DNA of 5,665 bases, taken from the NCBI GenBank assembly GCA_031275955.1, contig JAISNZ010000049.1, forward strand, positions 1 through 5,665. The letters are read 5' to 3'. Within the stretch, counting starts at the first letter, position 1, and each line of letters opens with the position of its first letter. Positions 1 through 5,508 of the stretch are shown here, in pieces. The position numbers were made by a program, and so were the translations under genes. The stretch is from Desulfovibrio sp. GTDB lineage: Bacteria; Desulfobacterota; Desulfovibrionia; Desulfovibrionales; Desulfovibrionaceae. The notes beneath the pieces are model-generated. The model was not told the origin of the DNA and did no database searches. It was given only the letters and a program-made list of their open reading frames with translations.

Positions 1-912
1 GGAGATCTGGTTCAGCCAGGGCAGGGTCGAGAACTGGGCCAGGGTGGCGGGAAAGACCAGCAGGCTACCGGCGAAGATGGGGGGAATGACCCCGGCCGTG
101 TTCAGGCGCAGGGGCAGGTGGGTCGTCTGGCCGCCGAAAATCTTCCTGCCTTGCTGGCGCTTGGCGTAATGGATGGGGATGCGCCGCTGGGAACGCTCAA
201 AAAAGACGATGGCCACCATCACCGCCAGGATGAGGACCGCCAAGATGGGGAGCAGGATATAGGGGATGGACTTGCCGGAAAGCGAGGCCGTCTGTGACAG
301 GGCGGTGGGAATGCCGGCCACGATGCCGGCGAAGATGATCAGCGAGATGCCGTTGCCGATGCCGCGCGAGGTAATCTGCTCGCCCAGCCACATGATCAGC
401 ACGGTGCCGGCCGTCATGGTGATCACGGTAACGAGTTCGAAAAGGGGGCCCTGCGCGGCCACGATGTCCACGGTGACGCCGCCGGCCGTGGGCAGGCCGC
501 GTTCCAGCATCACCGCGAGGCCATAGCCTTGAACCAGGGTGATCAGGACGGTGCCGTAGCGGGTGTACTGGGTGATCTTCTTGCGCCCCGCGGCCCCTTC
601 CTCCTTGGCCATGCGCTTGAGATCCGGGCTCAGGACCTGCAGGAGCTGCATGATAATGGAAGAGGAGATATAGGGCATCACCCCCAGGGCGAAAATGGAG
701 ATATTGCGCAGACCGCCGCCGGAAAACATATCCAGAACGCCGAACAGGGTCCCCTGGGCCTGGCGGAAAAATTCGGCCATGGCCTGGGTATCCACGCCGG
801 GAATGGGCACATGCACCCCGGCCCGGTACAGCAGGAGCAGGAGAAAGGTCCAGCCGAGCTTGCGCCACAGTTCCGGAACACTGGCCAGATTTTTCACGCC
901 CTGGACCGACAT
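1..912 (-). CDS. secY: Protein translocase subunit SecY, 3' end cut off by window edge
   Basis: SecY is the central channel of the SecYEG translocon in the inner membrane. It exports unfolded preproteins with SecA and inserts membrane proteins delivered by SRP-bound ribosomes. The 304 visible codons start at ATG 910-912 and stay open to the window edge. Hydrophobic stretches lie near residues 21-38, 71-92, 117-136, 158-176, 186-205 and 217-238. Both family signatures are visible: ISIFALGVMPYISSSIIMQ at about 71-89, and the stretch around WLGEQITSRGIGNGISLII at 175-193. The FERSQRRIPIHYAKRQ segment (238-253) is the conserved cytoplasmic loop before TM7. Full-length SecY is about 440 residues, so roughly the last 130 are outside. 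The gene begins 2 bases after the rplO stop, and its GGAAGGA ribosome site (918-924) lies inside the end of rplO, which suggests translational coupling. Identity is certain; completeness cannot be judged. Confidence 0.98.
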   Translation of the reverse strand, partial: MSVQGVKNLASVPELWRKLGWTFLLLLLYRAGVHVPIPGVDTQAMAEFFRQAQGTLFGVLDMFSGGGLRNISIFALGVMPYISSSIIMQLLQVLSPDLKRMAKEEGAAGRKKITQYTRYGTVLITLVQGYGLAVMLERGLPTAGGVTVDIVAAQGPLFELVTVITMTAGTVLIMWLGEQITSRGIGNGISLIIFAGIVAGIPTALSQTASLSGKSIPYILLPILAVLILAVMVAIVFFERSQRRIPIHYAKRQQGRKIFGGQTTHLPLRLNTAGVIPPIFAGSLLVFPATLAQFSTLPWLNQIS

Positions 913-914
913 GG

Positions 915-1373
915 CTATCCTTCCGCCCCTTCCAGAGCCCGGGCCGCGCCGCCCGCCTTTTCCAGTTTTTCCCTGGCCGAGGCGCTGAAGCGATGAGCCT
1001 CCACCGAGAGCGGCGCGGAGAGATCCCCGTCGCCGAGGATCTTCACCGGGGCGCCGGACCTGGCCAGGCCGCGCGCATAGATGTCCTCCAGGCTGACCGT
1101 CGTCCGCCCCGCAAAGGCCTGGGCAAGACGCTCCAGACTGATCACGCTGTAGCGAACCCGGAAGAGGGCGTTTTTGAAGCCCCGTTTGGGAAGACGGCGT
1201 TGCAGGGGCATCTGCCCCCCCTCGAAACCGGCGGACACACCGCCGCCCGAACGGGCGTTCTGCCCCTTGTTGCCCCTGCCGGACGTGCAACCGAGGCCGG
1301 AACCCGAGCCGCGGCCGACCCGCTTGCGGGTCTTGCGTTCCTCGGGAAAGGGATAAAGGGTATCAAGCCTCAT
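915..1373 (-). CDS. rplO: 50S ribosomal protein L15
   Basis: L15 is a late-assembly 23S rRNA-binding protein of the large subunit. The product is 152 residues, normal for the family (E. coli L15 is 144). It has the long Gly/Arg-rich N-terminal tail (residues 12-57, with RVGRGSGSGLGCTSGRGNKG) that threads into rRNA, then GGQMPLQRRLPKRGFKN at 52-68. The C-terminal globular part carries the L15 signature from VKILGDGDLS to the Gly-Gly at 141-142, including VEAHRFSASA (124-133). The frame stays open upstream to 1409, but MRLDTLYPFP is the conserved L15 N-terminus, so ATG 1371-1373 is chosen. A GGTGG ribosome site sits just before it, inside rpmD. The first 11 bases overlap the end of rpmD in another frame, and the TAG stop is 2 bases before secY, so coupling on both sides is likely. 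Confidence 0.98.
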   Translation of the reverse strand: MRLDTLYPFPEERKTRKRVGRGSGSGLGCTSGRGNKGQNARSGGGVSAGFEGGQMPLQRRLPKRGFKNALFRVRYSVISLERLAQAFAGRTTVSLEDIYARGLARSGAPVKILGDGDLSAPLSVEAHRFSASAREKLEKAGGAARALEGAEG

Positions 1374-1542
1374 GGCGCACCACCTTGACCATATGGACAA
1401 CCTTGGCAATCATGCCCCGAATGGCGGCGGTATCCTGAAATTCCCTGACGCTGTGCATCCTGCGCAGCCCGAGGGCGTCAAGGACCCGGCGCTGCTTTGG
1501 CAGGGCGCCGATGCGGCTGCGGATGAGTTCAATCTTGATCAT
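1363..1542 (-). CDS. rpmD: 50S ribosomal protein L30
   Basis: L30 is a small large-subunit protein that binds 23S rRNA. The chosen product is 59 residues, the usual size. It shows the expected opening MIKIELIRSRIG, then RRVLDALGLRRMHSV at 19-33 and IRGMIAKVVHMVKV at 41-54, the conserved L30 core. Two ATGs are in frame six bases apart, at 1548 and 1542. I chose 1542 because the AGGA at 1550-1553 leaves a 7-base spacer there but only 1 base before the upstream ATG, and because bacterial L30 usually starts with M-[ILA]-K. The upstream start would add Met-Val. The TGA stop lies inside rplO (11-base overlap). The 33-base gap from rpsE is the largest between genes here and holds only this ribosome site. 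Many bacterial lineages lack L30; this one retains it. Confidence 0.94.
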   Translation of the reverse strand: MIKIELIRSRIGALPKQRRVLDALGLRRMHSVREFQDTAAIRGMIAKVVHMVKVVRHEA

Positions 1543-1549
1543 GACCATA

Positions 1550-1553
1550 TCCT
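1550..1553 (-). promoter_or_regulatory. Probable ribosome binding site of rpmD
   Basis: AGGA on the minus strand in the 33-base gap between rpsE and rpmD. It is 7 bases before the ATG at 1540-1542 and only 1 base before the other in-frame ATG at 1546-1548, so it favours the shorter L30. The match is short, so support is moderate. Confidence 0.6.
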
Positions 1554-1575
1554 GTTCTTCAAGGGATGCCTTTTT

Positions 1576-2067
1576 CTACTTGCGGGGGGTCGCCAGCTTC
1601 CTGCCCCGCACGTCGCTGACGGCCTCGGCGCTGCGCAGCGAGCCCAGACCCTCCACCGTGGCCCGCAGGACATTGTGGGGGTTATTGGTGCCGATGGCCT
1701 TGGCCAGAACGTCGGAAACGCCCACGGCTTCCATAACGGCGCGCACGGCCCCGCCGGCGATGATCCCGGTGCCCCGCGAGGCGGGCTTGAGCATGACCTG
1801 GCCCGCGCCGTAAGTGCCAAGCACCTCATAGGGCAGGGTGCCCTCGACCAGGGGAACCCGGATCATGGTCTTGCGCGCCCGCTCCGTGGCTTTGCGCAAG
1901 GCTTCCGGAACTTCCTGGGCCTTGCCCAGGCCGTAGCCCACGGAACCCTTTCCATCGCCCACGACCACCAGGGCGGAGAAGCTGAACCGCCGGCCGCCTT
2001 TGACAACCTTTGCCACCCGATTGAGGGAGACGATCTTCTCGATCATTCCCGCTTCATTTTGTTCCAT
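1576..2067 (-). CDS. rpsE: 30S ribosomal protein S5
   Basis: S5 sits on the solvent side of the small subunit near the mRNA entry site and contributes to decoding accuracy. The product is 163 residues, close to the E. coli length (167). The N-terminal double-stranded RNA-binding-like domain carries the family signature, running from VVKGGRRFSF (21-30) through VVVGDGKGSVGYGLGKAQEV (34-53) to EALRKATERA (55-64). The C-terminal domain includes LKPASRGTGIIAGGAVRAV (93-111), VLAKAIGTNNPHNVLRAT (120-137) and a final VRGRK tail. The Gly-Gly-Arg-Arg loop at 24-27, where spectinomycin-resistance changes arise in other bacteria, looks wild type. The start ATG 2065-2067 has GGGGA close upstream and lies 19 bases after the rplR stop. 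No frame damage or odd composition is visible. Confidence 0.98.
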   Translation of the reverse strand: MEQNEAGMIEKIVSLNRVAKVVKGGRRFSFSALVVVGDGKGSVGYGLGKAQEVPEALRKATERARKTMIRVPLVEGTLPYEVLGTYGAGQVMLKPASRGTGIIAGGAVRAVMEAVGVSDVLAKAIGTNNPHNVLRATVEGLGSLRSAEAVSDVRGRKLATPRK

Positions 2068-2086
2068 GAATGTCCCCGCGGAGGAT

Positions 2087-2446
2087 TTAGAAGTCCAGGC
2101 CGGCTTCCCGGGCGCTGTCGGCCATCACCTTGATGCGCCCGTGGTACAGGTAGCCGTTGCGGTCAAAAACAATGCCGGAAATGCTCTTTTCCTTGGCCAG
2201 CCGCGCGATTTCCCGACCCACCAGCTCAGCGCCGGCCTTGTTGCCGCGGGCTGTTCCACCGGCCTTGCCCAGGCCGAGGGTGGAGGCGCTCACCAGCGTG
2301 GCCCCGGCGGTATCGTCCACAATCTGCGCGTAGAGGTGCATATTGGAGCGGAAGACGACAAGGCGCGGCCGGGCCGGCGTGCCGGTTATCTTCTTGCGGA
2401 TGCGAACCTTGCGGCGCTTTCGCGCCGCGTCTTTGGAAACTGCCAT
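2087..2446 (-). CDS. rplR: 50S ribosomal protein L18
   Basis: L18 binds 5S rRNA and, with L5, anchors the 5S particle in the central protuberance of the large subunit. The product is 119 residues, typical of bacteria (E. coli 117). The basic N-terminus KDAARKRRKVRIRKKITGT (5-23) is the rRNA-binding tail. It is followed by RPRLVVFRSNMHLYAQIVDD (27-46), the loop GGTARGNKAGAELVG (63-77) and the conserved end FDRNGYLYHGRIKVMADSAR (94-113) finishing in EAGLDF. The ATG at 2444-2446 is preceded by AGGTG and lies 11 bases after the rplF stop. It sits in its canonical place between L6 and S5. Nothing unusual was seen. Confidence 0.98.
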   Translation of the reverse strand: MAVSKDAARKRRKVRIRKKITGTPARPRLVVFRSNMHLYAQIVDDTAGATLVSASTLGLGKAGGTARGNKAGAELVGREIARLAKEKSISGIVFDRNGYLYHGRIKVMADSAREAGLDF

Positions 2447-2457
2447 GGGTCACCTGC

Positions 2458-2997
2458 CTACTTCTTGCTGCCGGACTTGCCGACCTTGCGGCGGATCTGT
2501 TCGTTTTCATAGCGGATTCCCTTGCCCTTGTAGGGCTCGGGCTTGCGCAGACGGCGAATGCGGGCGGCCATTTCCCCCACCTCTTCCTTGGAAATGCCGC
2601 TGATGGTCAATTTCTGGCCCTCAACCCTGGCCTCAATGCCCCTGGGCAGATCCACGAAGACCGGATGGGAAAAGCCCAGGGCCAGCTCCAGCACATCGCC
2701 CTTCACCGCCACCCTGTATCCCACGCCGATGACTTCCAGGGTTTTGGAGAAACCCTGGGAAACCCCCTGCACGCAGTTGGCGAGAAGGGTCCGGCGCAGG
2801 CCGTGCCGGGCGCGGGCCAGACGGGATTCCTCCCTTCTGGAGATGGTCACGCCGGATTCATCCACGGCATATTCAAGGCAGGCCTCCAGGGGCGTGCTCA
2901 GGGTCCCCCGGGGGCCTTTGACCGTAACCACGTCGGCGGCCAGGGAAACTTCCACCCCCTTGGGGAGAGGAATGATTTTTTTACCTATTCTGGACAT
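2458..2997 (-). CDS. rplF: 50S ribosomal protein L6
   Basis: L6 binds 23S rRNA near the sarcin-ricin loop and stalk base, next to where elongation factors dock. The product is 179 residues, the usual bacterial length (E. coli 177). It opens with the invariant MSRIGKK. It has two tandem alpha/beta domains: the first to about residue 82 with VTVKGPRG (24-31), the second with VGYRVAVKG (92-100), LALGFSHPV (105-113) and the C-terminal signature PEPYKGKGIRY (153-163). The final KVGKSGSKK is the basic tail. The ATG at 2995-2997 is 9 bases after the rpsH stop and has an AGGGGG ribosome site that overlaps that stop codon. The gene looks intact. Confidence 0.98.
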   Translation of the reverse strand: MSRIGKKIIPLPKGVEVSLAADVVTVKGPRGTLSTPLEACLEYAVDESGVTISRREESRLARARHGLRRTLLANCVQGVSQGFSKTLEVIGVGYRVAVKGDVLELALGFSHPVFVDLPRGIEARVEGQKLTISGISKEEVGEMAARIRRLRKPEPYKGKGIRYENEQIRRKVGKSGSKK

Positions 2998-3006
2998 GTC
3001 CGCCCC

Positions 3007-3387
3007 CTACCAGATTTCACAGAGAAGTTCCCCGCCCACCCGCTTTTCCAGGGCGGTGGCCCCGTCGAGCACGCCGCTGGAGGTGGACAGGACGCAGATG
3101 CCAAGGCCGTTCTGCACCCGGGGGATGGAGGTGAAGCCGACGTAGGAACGGCGGCCGGGCTTGCTCACCCTCCTGAGGCCGGAAATGGCCGGCCGGCCCT
3201 GATGATATTTCAGGGCAAGGACAATATCCTTGTCGCCGAGAGTAATGTCGTCCACATACCCTTCCTGCTTGAGGATGGCGGCGATGGATGCCTTCATCCT
3301 CGAGCGCGGCACACTCACTTCCTTATGCAGGGCCAGGTGCGCGTTGCGGATACGCGTAAGCATATCGGCAATGGGATCGGTCAGCAT
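3007..3387 (-). CDS. rpsH: 30S ribosomal protein S8
   Basis: S8 is a primary 16S rRNA-binding protein of the small-subunit platform. In E. coli it also represses the spc operon by binding its mRNA near rplE. The product is 126 residues, a normal length. It opens with the invariant MLTDPIADMLTRIRNA and contains VPRSRMKASIAAILKQEGY (26-44), LRRVSKPGRRSYVG (71-84) and the C-terminal RNA-binding signature GLGICVLSTSSGVLDG (94-109), ending VGGELLCEIW. Position 104 in STSSG is Ser where many S8 proteins have Lys or Arg, a mild variation. The open frame extends upstream to 3513, but the family start, preceded by AAGGAG with a 6-base spacer, fixes ATG 3385-3387. It follows rpsN by 17 bases. Confidence 0.98.
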   Translation of the reverse strand: MLTDPIADMLTRIRNAHLALHKEVSVPRSRMKASIAAILKQEGYVDDITLGDKDIVLALKYHQGRPAISGLRRVSKPGRRSYVGFTSIPRVQNGLGICVLSTSSGVLDGATALEKRVGGELLCEIW

Positions 3388-3404
3388 GGGTTTCTCCTTG
3401 TTGC

Positions 3405-3590
3405 TTACCAGCTCGACTTGCGTACGCCCGGAAGCTCCCCGCGCAGGGACATGTTCCGGAAGCAGATGCGGCAGAGGCCGAATTTGCGCATGAAGGCGCG
3501 GGAACGGCCGCAAACGGGACAGCGATTGTAGCCGCGGGCGGAAAACTTGGGCGCGCGTTTCGCCTTTACTTCAAGAGAGGTACGGGACAA
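3405..3590 (-). CDS. rpsN: 30S ribosomal protein S14, zinc-binding type, TTG start
   Basis: S14 binds 16S rRNA in the head of the small subunit near the A and P sites. The product is 61 residues, the short zinc form (type Z), rather than the roughly 100-residue cysteine-free form. Four cysteines, C24 and C27 (CPVC) and C40 and C43 (CRIC), make the expected zinc finger. KRAPKFSARGYNRC (11-24), RKFGLCRICFRNM (35-47) and the terminal GELPGVRKSSW are all typical. The start is TTG at 3588-3590, giving (M)SRTSLEVKAK, the usual N-terminus of this group. A TAAGGAG ribosome site lies 7 bases upstream. The only nearby ATG (3593-3595) is out of frame and too close to that site. The gene starts 11 bases after rplE, whose TAA stop forms part of the ribosome site. 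Zinc availability may matter for this protein; no second S14 copy is in this window. Confidence 0.96.
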   Translation of the reverse strand: MSRTSLEVKAKRAPKFSARGYNRCPVCGRSRAFMRKFGLCRICFRNMSLRGELPGVRKSSW

Positions 3591-3597
3591 GGCATTT

Positions 3598-3604
3598 CTC
3601 CTTA
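3598..3604 (-). promoter_or_regulatory. Ribosome binding site deciding the TTG start of rpsN
   Basis: TAAGGAG on the minus strand. Its TAA is the stop codon of rplE, and the core is 7 bases before TTG 3588-3590. The out-of-frame ATG at 3593-3595 is only 2 bases away, too near to be used with this site. The site therefore supports TTG as the initiation codon of S14. Confidence 0.8.
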
Positions 3605-4141
3605 CTTTCTGAAAGGCATGCCCAGCTGTTCCAGCAGGAGCTTGCCTTCCTTGTCCGAGTTGGCCGAGGTGACAATCGTGATGTTCATGCCCTTGGGAGT
3701 ATCCACCCTGTCGGCCTCAAGCTCCGGGAAAATGGTGTGTTCCCTGACGCCCAGGGTAAAATTTCCCCGCCCGTCAAAGCCGCGATCCGGGATGCCGCGA
3801 AAGTCGCGCACCCTGGGCAGGGCGAAATTGAGCAGCTTGTCCAGGAAATCCCACATCCGCCCGCCGCGCAGAGTCACCCTGCAACCGATGGGCATCCCTT
3901 CGCGCACCTTGAAGGCCGCGATGGACTTCCGGGCCCGGGTCACAACCGCCCTCTGGCCGGCAATGGCGGAAAGCTCATTGACGGCTTCCTCCATCAGCTT
4001 GTTGTTCTGCGAAGCCGCGCCGATGCCGATGTTCAGGGAAATCTTCTCAATTCCGGGAATCTGCATGACGGAGGTATAGCCAAATTCCTTCTGCAGGACA
4101 GGGGCAACGCTTTCTCGGTATTGCTTTTCCAGGCGTGTCAT
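3602..4141 (-). CDS. rplE: 50S ribosomal protein L5
   Basis: L5 binds 5S rRNA, forms bridge B1b with S13 and contacts P-site tRNA. The product is 179 residues, matching E. coli L5. Visible blocks are YRESVAPVLQKEFGY (8-22), the region around IPGIEKISLNIGIG (28-41), the signature stretch ELSAIAGQRAVVTRARKSIA (56-75), KVREGMPIGCRVTLRG (78-93), and RDFRGIP with the loop DGRGNFTLGVREHTIFPEL (123-141). The C-terminus is EGKLLLEQLGMPF. The ATG at 4139-4141 overlaps the rplX stop in an ATGA junction (4 bases), so translation probably passes directly from L24 to L5. In E. coli the S8 repressor site sits at this junction; here the overlap leaves no spacer and I could not recognise such a site. Confidence 0.98.
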   Translation of the reverse strand: MTRLEKQYRESVAPVLQKEFGYTSVMQIPGIEKISLNIGIGAASQNNKLMEEAVNELSAIAGQRAVVTRARKSIAAFKVREGMPIGCRVTLRGGRMWDFLDKLLNFALPRVRDFRGIPDRGFDGRGNFTLGVREHTIFPELEADRVDTPKGMNITIVTSANSDKEGKLLLEQLGMPFRK

Positions 4142-4503
4142 TTTTTCTTTCCACCCTGAGCAAGAATTTCATTGCATTTTTTGCAGAAGCGGACGCGCTT
4201 CCGAATCTTTTTGCCGTCCGCGCCGGTTTCCTCCAGATAGCGGTAGCCGACGCGGGTGGGCTTGGTGCAGGCGGGACAAACCAGGGCGAGATTGGAGATG
4301 TGCAGGGGCATCTCCTTCTCAATCCGTCCGCCCGGCTGCGACTGCTGGGGGTTGGGCTTCACATGGCGGATGCCCATGTTCACCCGCTCCACCAGAGCCC
4401 GATCCTTTTTGCGCAGGATCTTCAGAATCTTGCCGACCTTGCCCTTGTCTTTGCCGGCCAGGACCATTACGGCATCGTCCATATGAATGCGGTACTGTTT
4501 CAT
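4138..4503 (-). CDS. rplX: 50S ribosomal protein L24 with four-cysteine C-terminal motif
   Basis: L24 starts large-subunit assembly by binding 23S rRNA near the 5' end and lies by the polypeptide exit tunnel. The product is 121 residues, longer than E. coli L24 (104). The N-terminal KOW domain is clear (DDAVMVLAGKDKGKVGKILK, 9-28), followed by VNMGIRHVKPNP (41-52) and GGRIEKEMPLHISNLALV (58-75). C76 and C79 (CPAC) and C107 and C110 (CKKC) form a likely zinc site, as in many non-enteric L24 proteins. The stretch between the two pairs (80-106) seems several residues longer than I expect, because of an ETGADGKKIRKR segment. The ATG at 4501-4503 has a TAGGAG site whose TAG is the rplN stop. The end overlaps rplE by 4 bases. 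Confidence 0.98.
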   Translation of the reverse strand: MKQYRIHMDDAVMVLAGKDKGKVGKILKILRKKDRALVERVNMGIRHVKPNPQQSQPGGRIEKEMPLHISNLALVCPACTKPTRVGYRYLEETGADGKKIRKRVRFCKKCNEILAQGGKKK

Positions 4504-4511
4504 GGCCTCTC

Positions 4512-4880
4512 CTACAGGACTTCCGGAGCAAGGGAGACGATCTTCATGAAATTTTTGGCCCGAAGCTCTCTGGCCACAGGACCGAAGATCCGCGTCCCCA
4601 CGGGATCGCCCTGCTTGGTAAGCAGCACGGCCGCGTTGGTGTCGAATTTGATGTACGTTCCGTCTGGACGGCGAAGCTCTTTGGCCGTACGGACAATAAC
4701 GGCCTGCATCACCTCGCCCTTTTTCACCTTGCTGTGCGGGATGGCATCCTTGACCGAAACAACGATGATATCTCCCACAGAGGCGTATCTCCGTTTCGAG
4801 CCGCCAAGCACCTTAATGCAGGCAACTTCCTTGGCGCCGGAGTTGTCCGCAACTTCCAACGAGCTTTCTACCTGTATCAT
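4512..4880 (-). CDS. rplN: 50S ribosomal protein L14
   Basis: L14 binds 23S rRNA at the subunit interface and forms bridges B5 and B8 with 16S rRNA. It is also the docking surface for the silencing factor RsfS. The product is 122 residues, the near-universal length. It begins MIQVESSLEVADNSGAKE (1-18) and continues with CIKVLGGSKRRYASVGDIIV (21-40), the signature block AVIVRTAKELRRPDGTYIKF (60-79) followed by DTNAAVLL, and GTRIFGPVARELR (95-107), ending KIVSLAPEVL. All of this is highly conserved. The ATG at 4878-4880 is preceded by TAAGGAG with a 5-base spacer, and the TAA is the rpsQ stop, so coupling to S17 is likely. rplX follows after 8 bases. Confidence 0.99.
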   Translation of the reverse strand: MIQVESSLEVADNSGAKEVACIKVLGGSKRRYASVGDIIVVSVKDAIPHSKVKKGEVMQAVIVRTAKELRRPDGTYIKFDTNAAVLLTKQGDPVGTRIFGPVARELRAKNFMKIVSLAPEVL

Positions 4881-4889
4881 GGCGGCTCC

Positions 4890-5156
4890 TTAGACGGCCT
4901 TTTCCACTATGGAATAAAGATGCCAGCGCTTGTTGCGGCTCAGGGGGCGGTATTCGATAATCTTTACCGTATCGCCGACGCCGCATTCGTTCCCGGGGTC
5001 ATGGGCCATAAACTTCTTGTGGCGCCGGATGAATTTCTTCAGCAGGGGATGCTGCACCAGGGTTTCGACCCGGACCACAATGGTCTTGTCGCTCTTGTTG
5101 CTGACCACAGTGCCCACAAGGGATCTGCCCTTCTTGTACTCAAGGTCTGCTGCCAT
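4890..5156 (-). CDS. rpsQ: 30S ribosomal protein S17
   Basis: S17 is a primary 16S rRNA-binding protein of the small-subunit body, with an OB fold. The product is 88 residues, the usual size (E. coli 84). It shows GTVVSNKSDKTIVVRVET (15-32), HPLLKKFIRRHKKFMAHD (36-53) and the family signature GDTVKIIEYRPLS (61-73), followed by RNKRWHLYSIVEKAV. The start ATG 5154-5156 is one base after the rpmC TAA stop, so initiation depends on sequence inside rpmC: a GGGGG run about 6 bases upstream is the likeliest ribosome site, with AAGGAAG farther off. This arrangement implies tight coupling to L29 translation. Confidence 0.98.
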   Translation of the reverse strand: MAADLEYKKGRSLVGTVVSNKSDKTIVVRVETLVQHPLLKKFIRRHKKFMAHDPGNECGVGDTVKIIEYRPLSRNKRWHLYSIVEKAV

Positions 5157-5157
5157 C

Positions 5158-5508
5158 TTAAGCCCCCACTTCCTTCTGCTTGATCAGGGTCAGGATGCGC
5201 GCGACGCGGCGCCTGGCGGCCGGTATGGCCGCCACGTTTTCCAGTTGCGAGGTCGCATGGCGGAAACGCAGGGTAAACAGCTCCTTGCGCGTCTCCTCCA
5301 ACCTGGTCCGCAAGTCCTCCAGGCCGAGGGCCTCAAATTCCCGCATGGCGCGGCCGGTGGCCTTTTTCCGGAGCAGGGCCTCGCGCAGGGCAAGGGCCTT
5401 CGCCTCGCGGGCGCGCGTCTTGCCCGCGCCCTGGATTTCCGGCCGGTTTTTCGCGGGTTTGGCCCGATAGCGTTCCAGACGCCTCGGTTTCCTGGTCACA
5501 GAACTCAT
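5158..5508 (-). CDS. rpmC: 50S ribosomal protein L29 with a basic N-terminal extension
   Basis: L29 is a two-helix protein at the polypeptide tunnel exit beside L23, near the trigger factor and SRP docking site. Residues 55-116 are a complete ordinary L29: MREFEALGLEDLRTRLEE (55-72), KELFTLRFRHATSQLENV (75-92) and the signature AAIPAARRRVARILTLI (93-109). Before them come 54 residues not expected in the family, rich in Lys and Arg (18 of 54, against 4 acidic), with a likely helix near 31-49. ATG 5506-5508 is preferred because it has GGGAGGG with a 6-base spacer and overlaps the rplP stop as ATGA. The alternative ATG at 5344-5346 would give a normal 62-residue L29 but lacks a well-placed ribosome site and would leave about 158 untranslated bases in an otherwise gapless operon. 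L29 identity is sure; the extended start is probable. Confidence 0.9.
   Translation of the reverse strand: MSSVTRKPRRLERYRAKPAKNRPEIQGAGKTRAREAKALALREALLRKKATGRAMREFEALGLEDLRTRLEETRKELFTLRFRHATSQLENVAAIPAARRRVARILTLIKQKEVGA

Noticed and set aside
197..868. Open frame of 223 codons on the minus strand
   Set aside because: It overlaps secY in a different frame. The SecY frame gives a continuous membrane protein with both family signatures, while this one is an Arg/Gly/His-rich shadow.
1374..1409. Upstream extension of rplO to 1409
   Set aside because: The extra 12 residues lie in the rpmD coding region, do not resemble L15, and the family N-terminus MRLDTLYPFP begins at 1373.
1543..1575. Longest intergenic gap, checked for a promoter or terminator
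   Set aside because: It is only 33 bases and holds the rpmD ribosome site. There is no hairpin with a U-run and no plausible -35/-10 pair.
1372..2133. Open frame of 253 codons on the plus strand
   Set aside because: It is antisense to rpmD and rpsE, with no recognisable domain and a shadow-like composition. The same applies to the 252-codon plus-strand frame at 4135-4893 opposite rplX and rplN.
3388..3513. Upstream extension of rpsH to 3513
   Set aside because: The extra 42 residues overlap rpsN in another frame. The invariant S8 start MLTDPIADML at 3387 has a clear AAGGAG site.
2665..3531. Long open frame of 288 codons on the plus strand
   Set aside because: It lies wholly antisense to rpsN, rpsH and rplF, which are unmistakable. 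Its translation resembles no family I know and is rich in Gly, His and Pro, as expected for the antisense shadow of GC-rich genes.
4100..4200. Possible S8 repressor site near the rplX/rplE junction, as in E. coli
   Set aside because: The genes overlap by 4 bases here, and I could not find a convincing mimic of the 16S helix 21 S8 site by eye. A covariance-model search would be needed to claim one.
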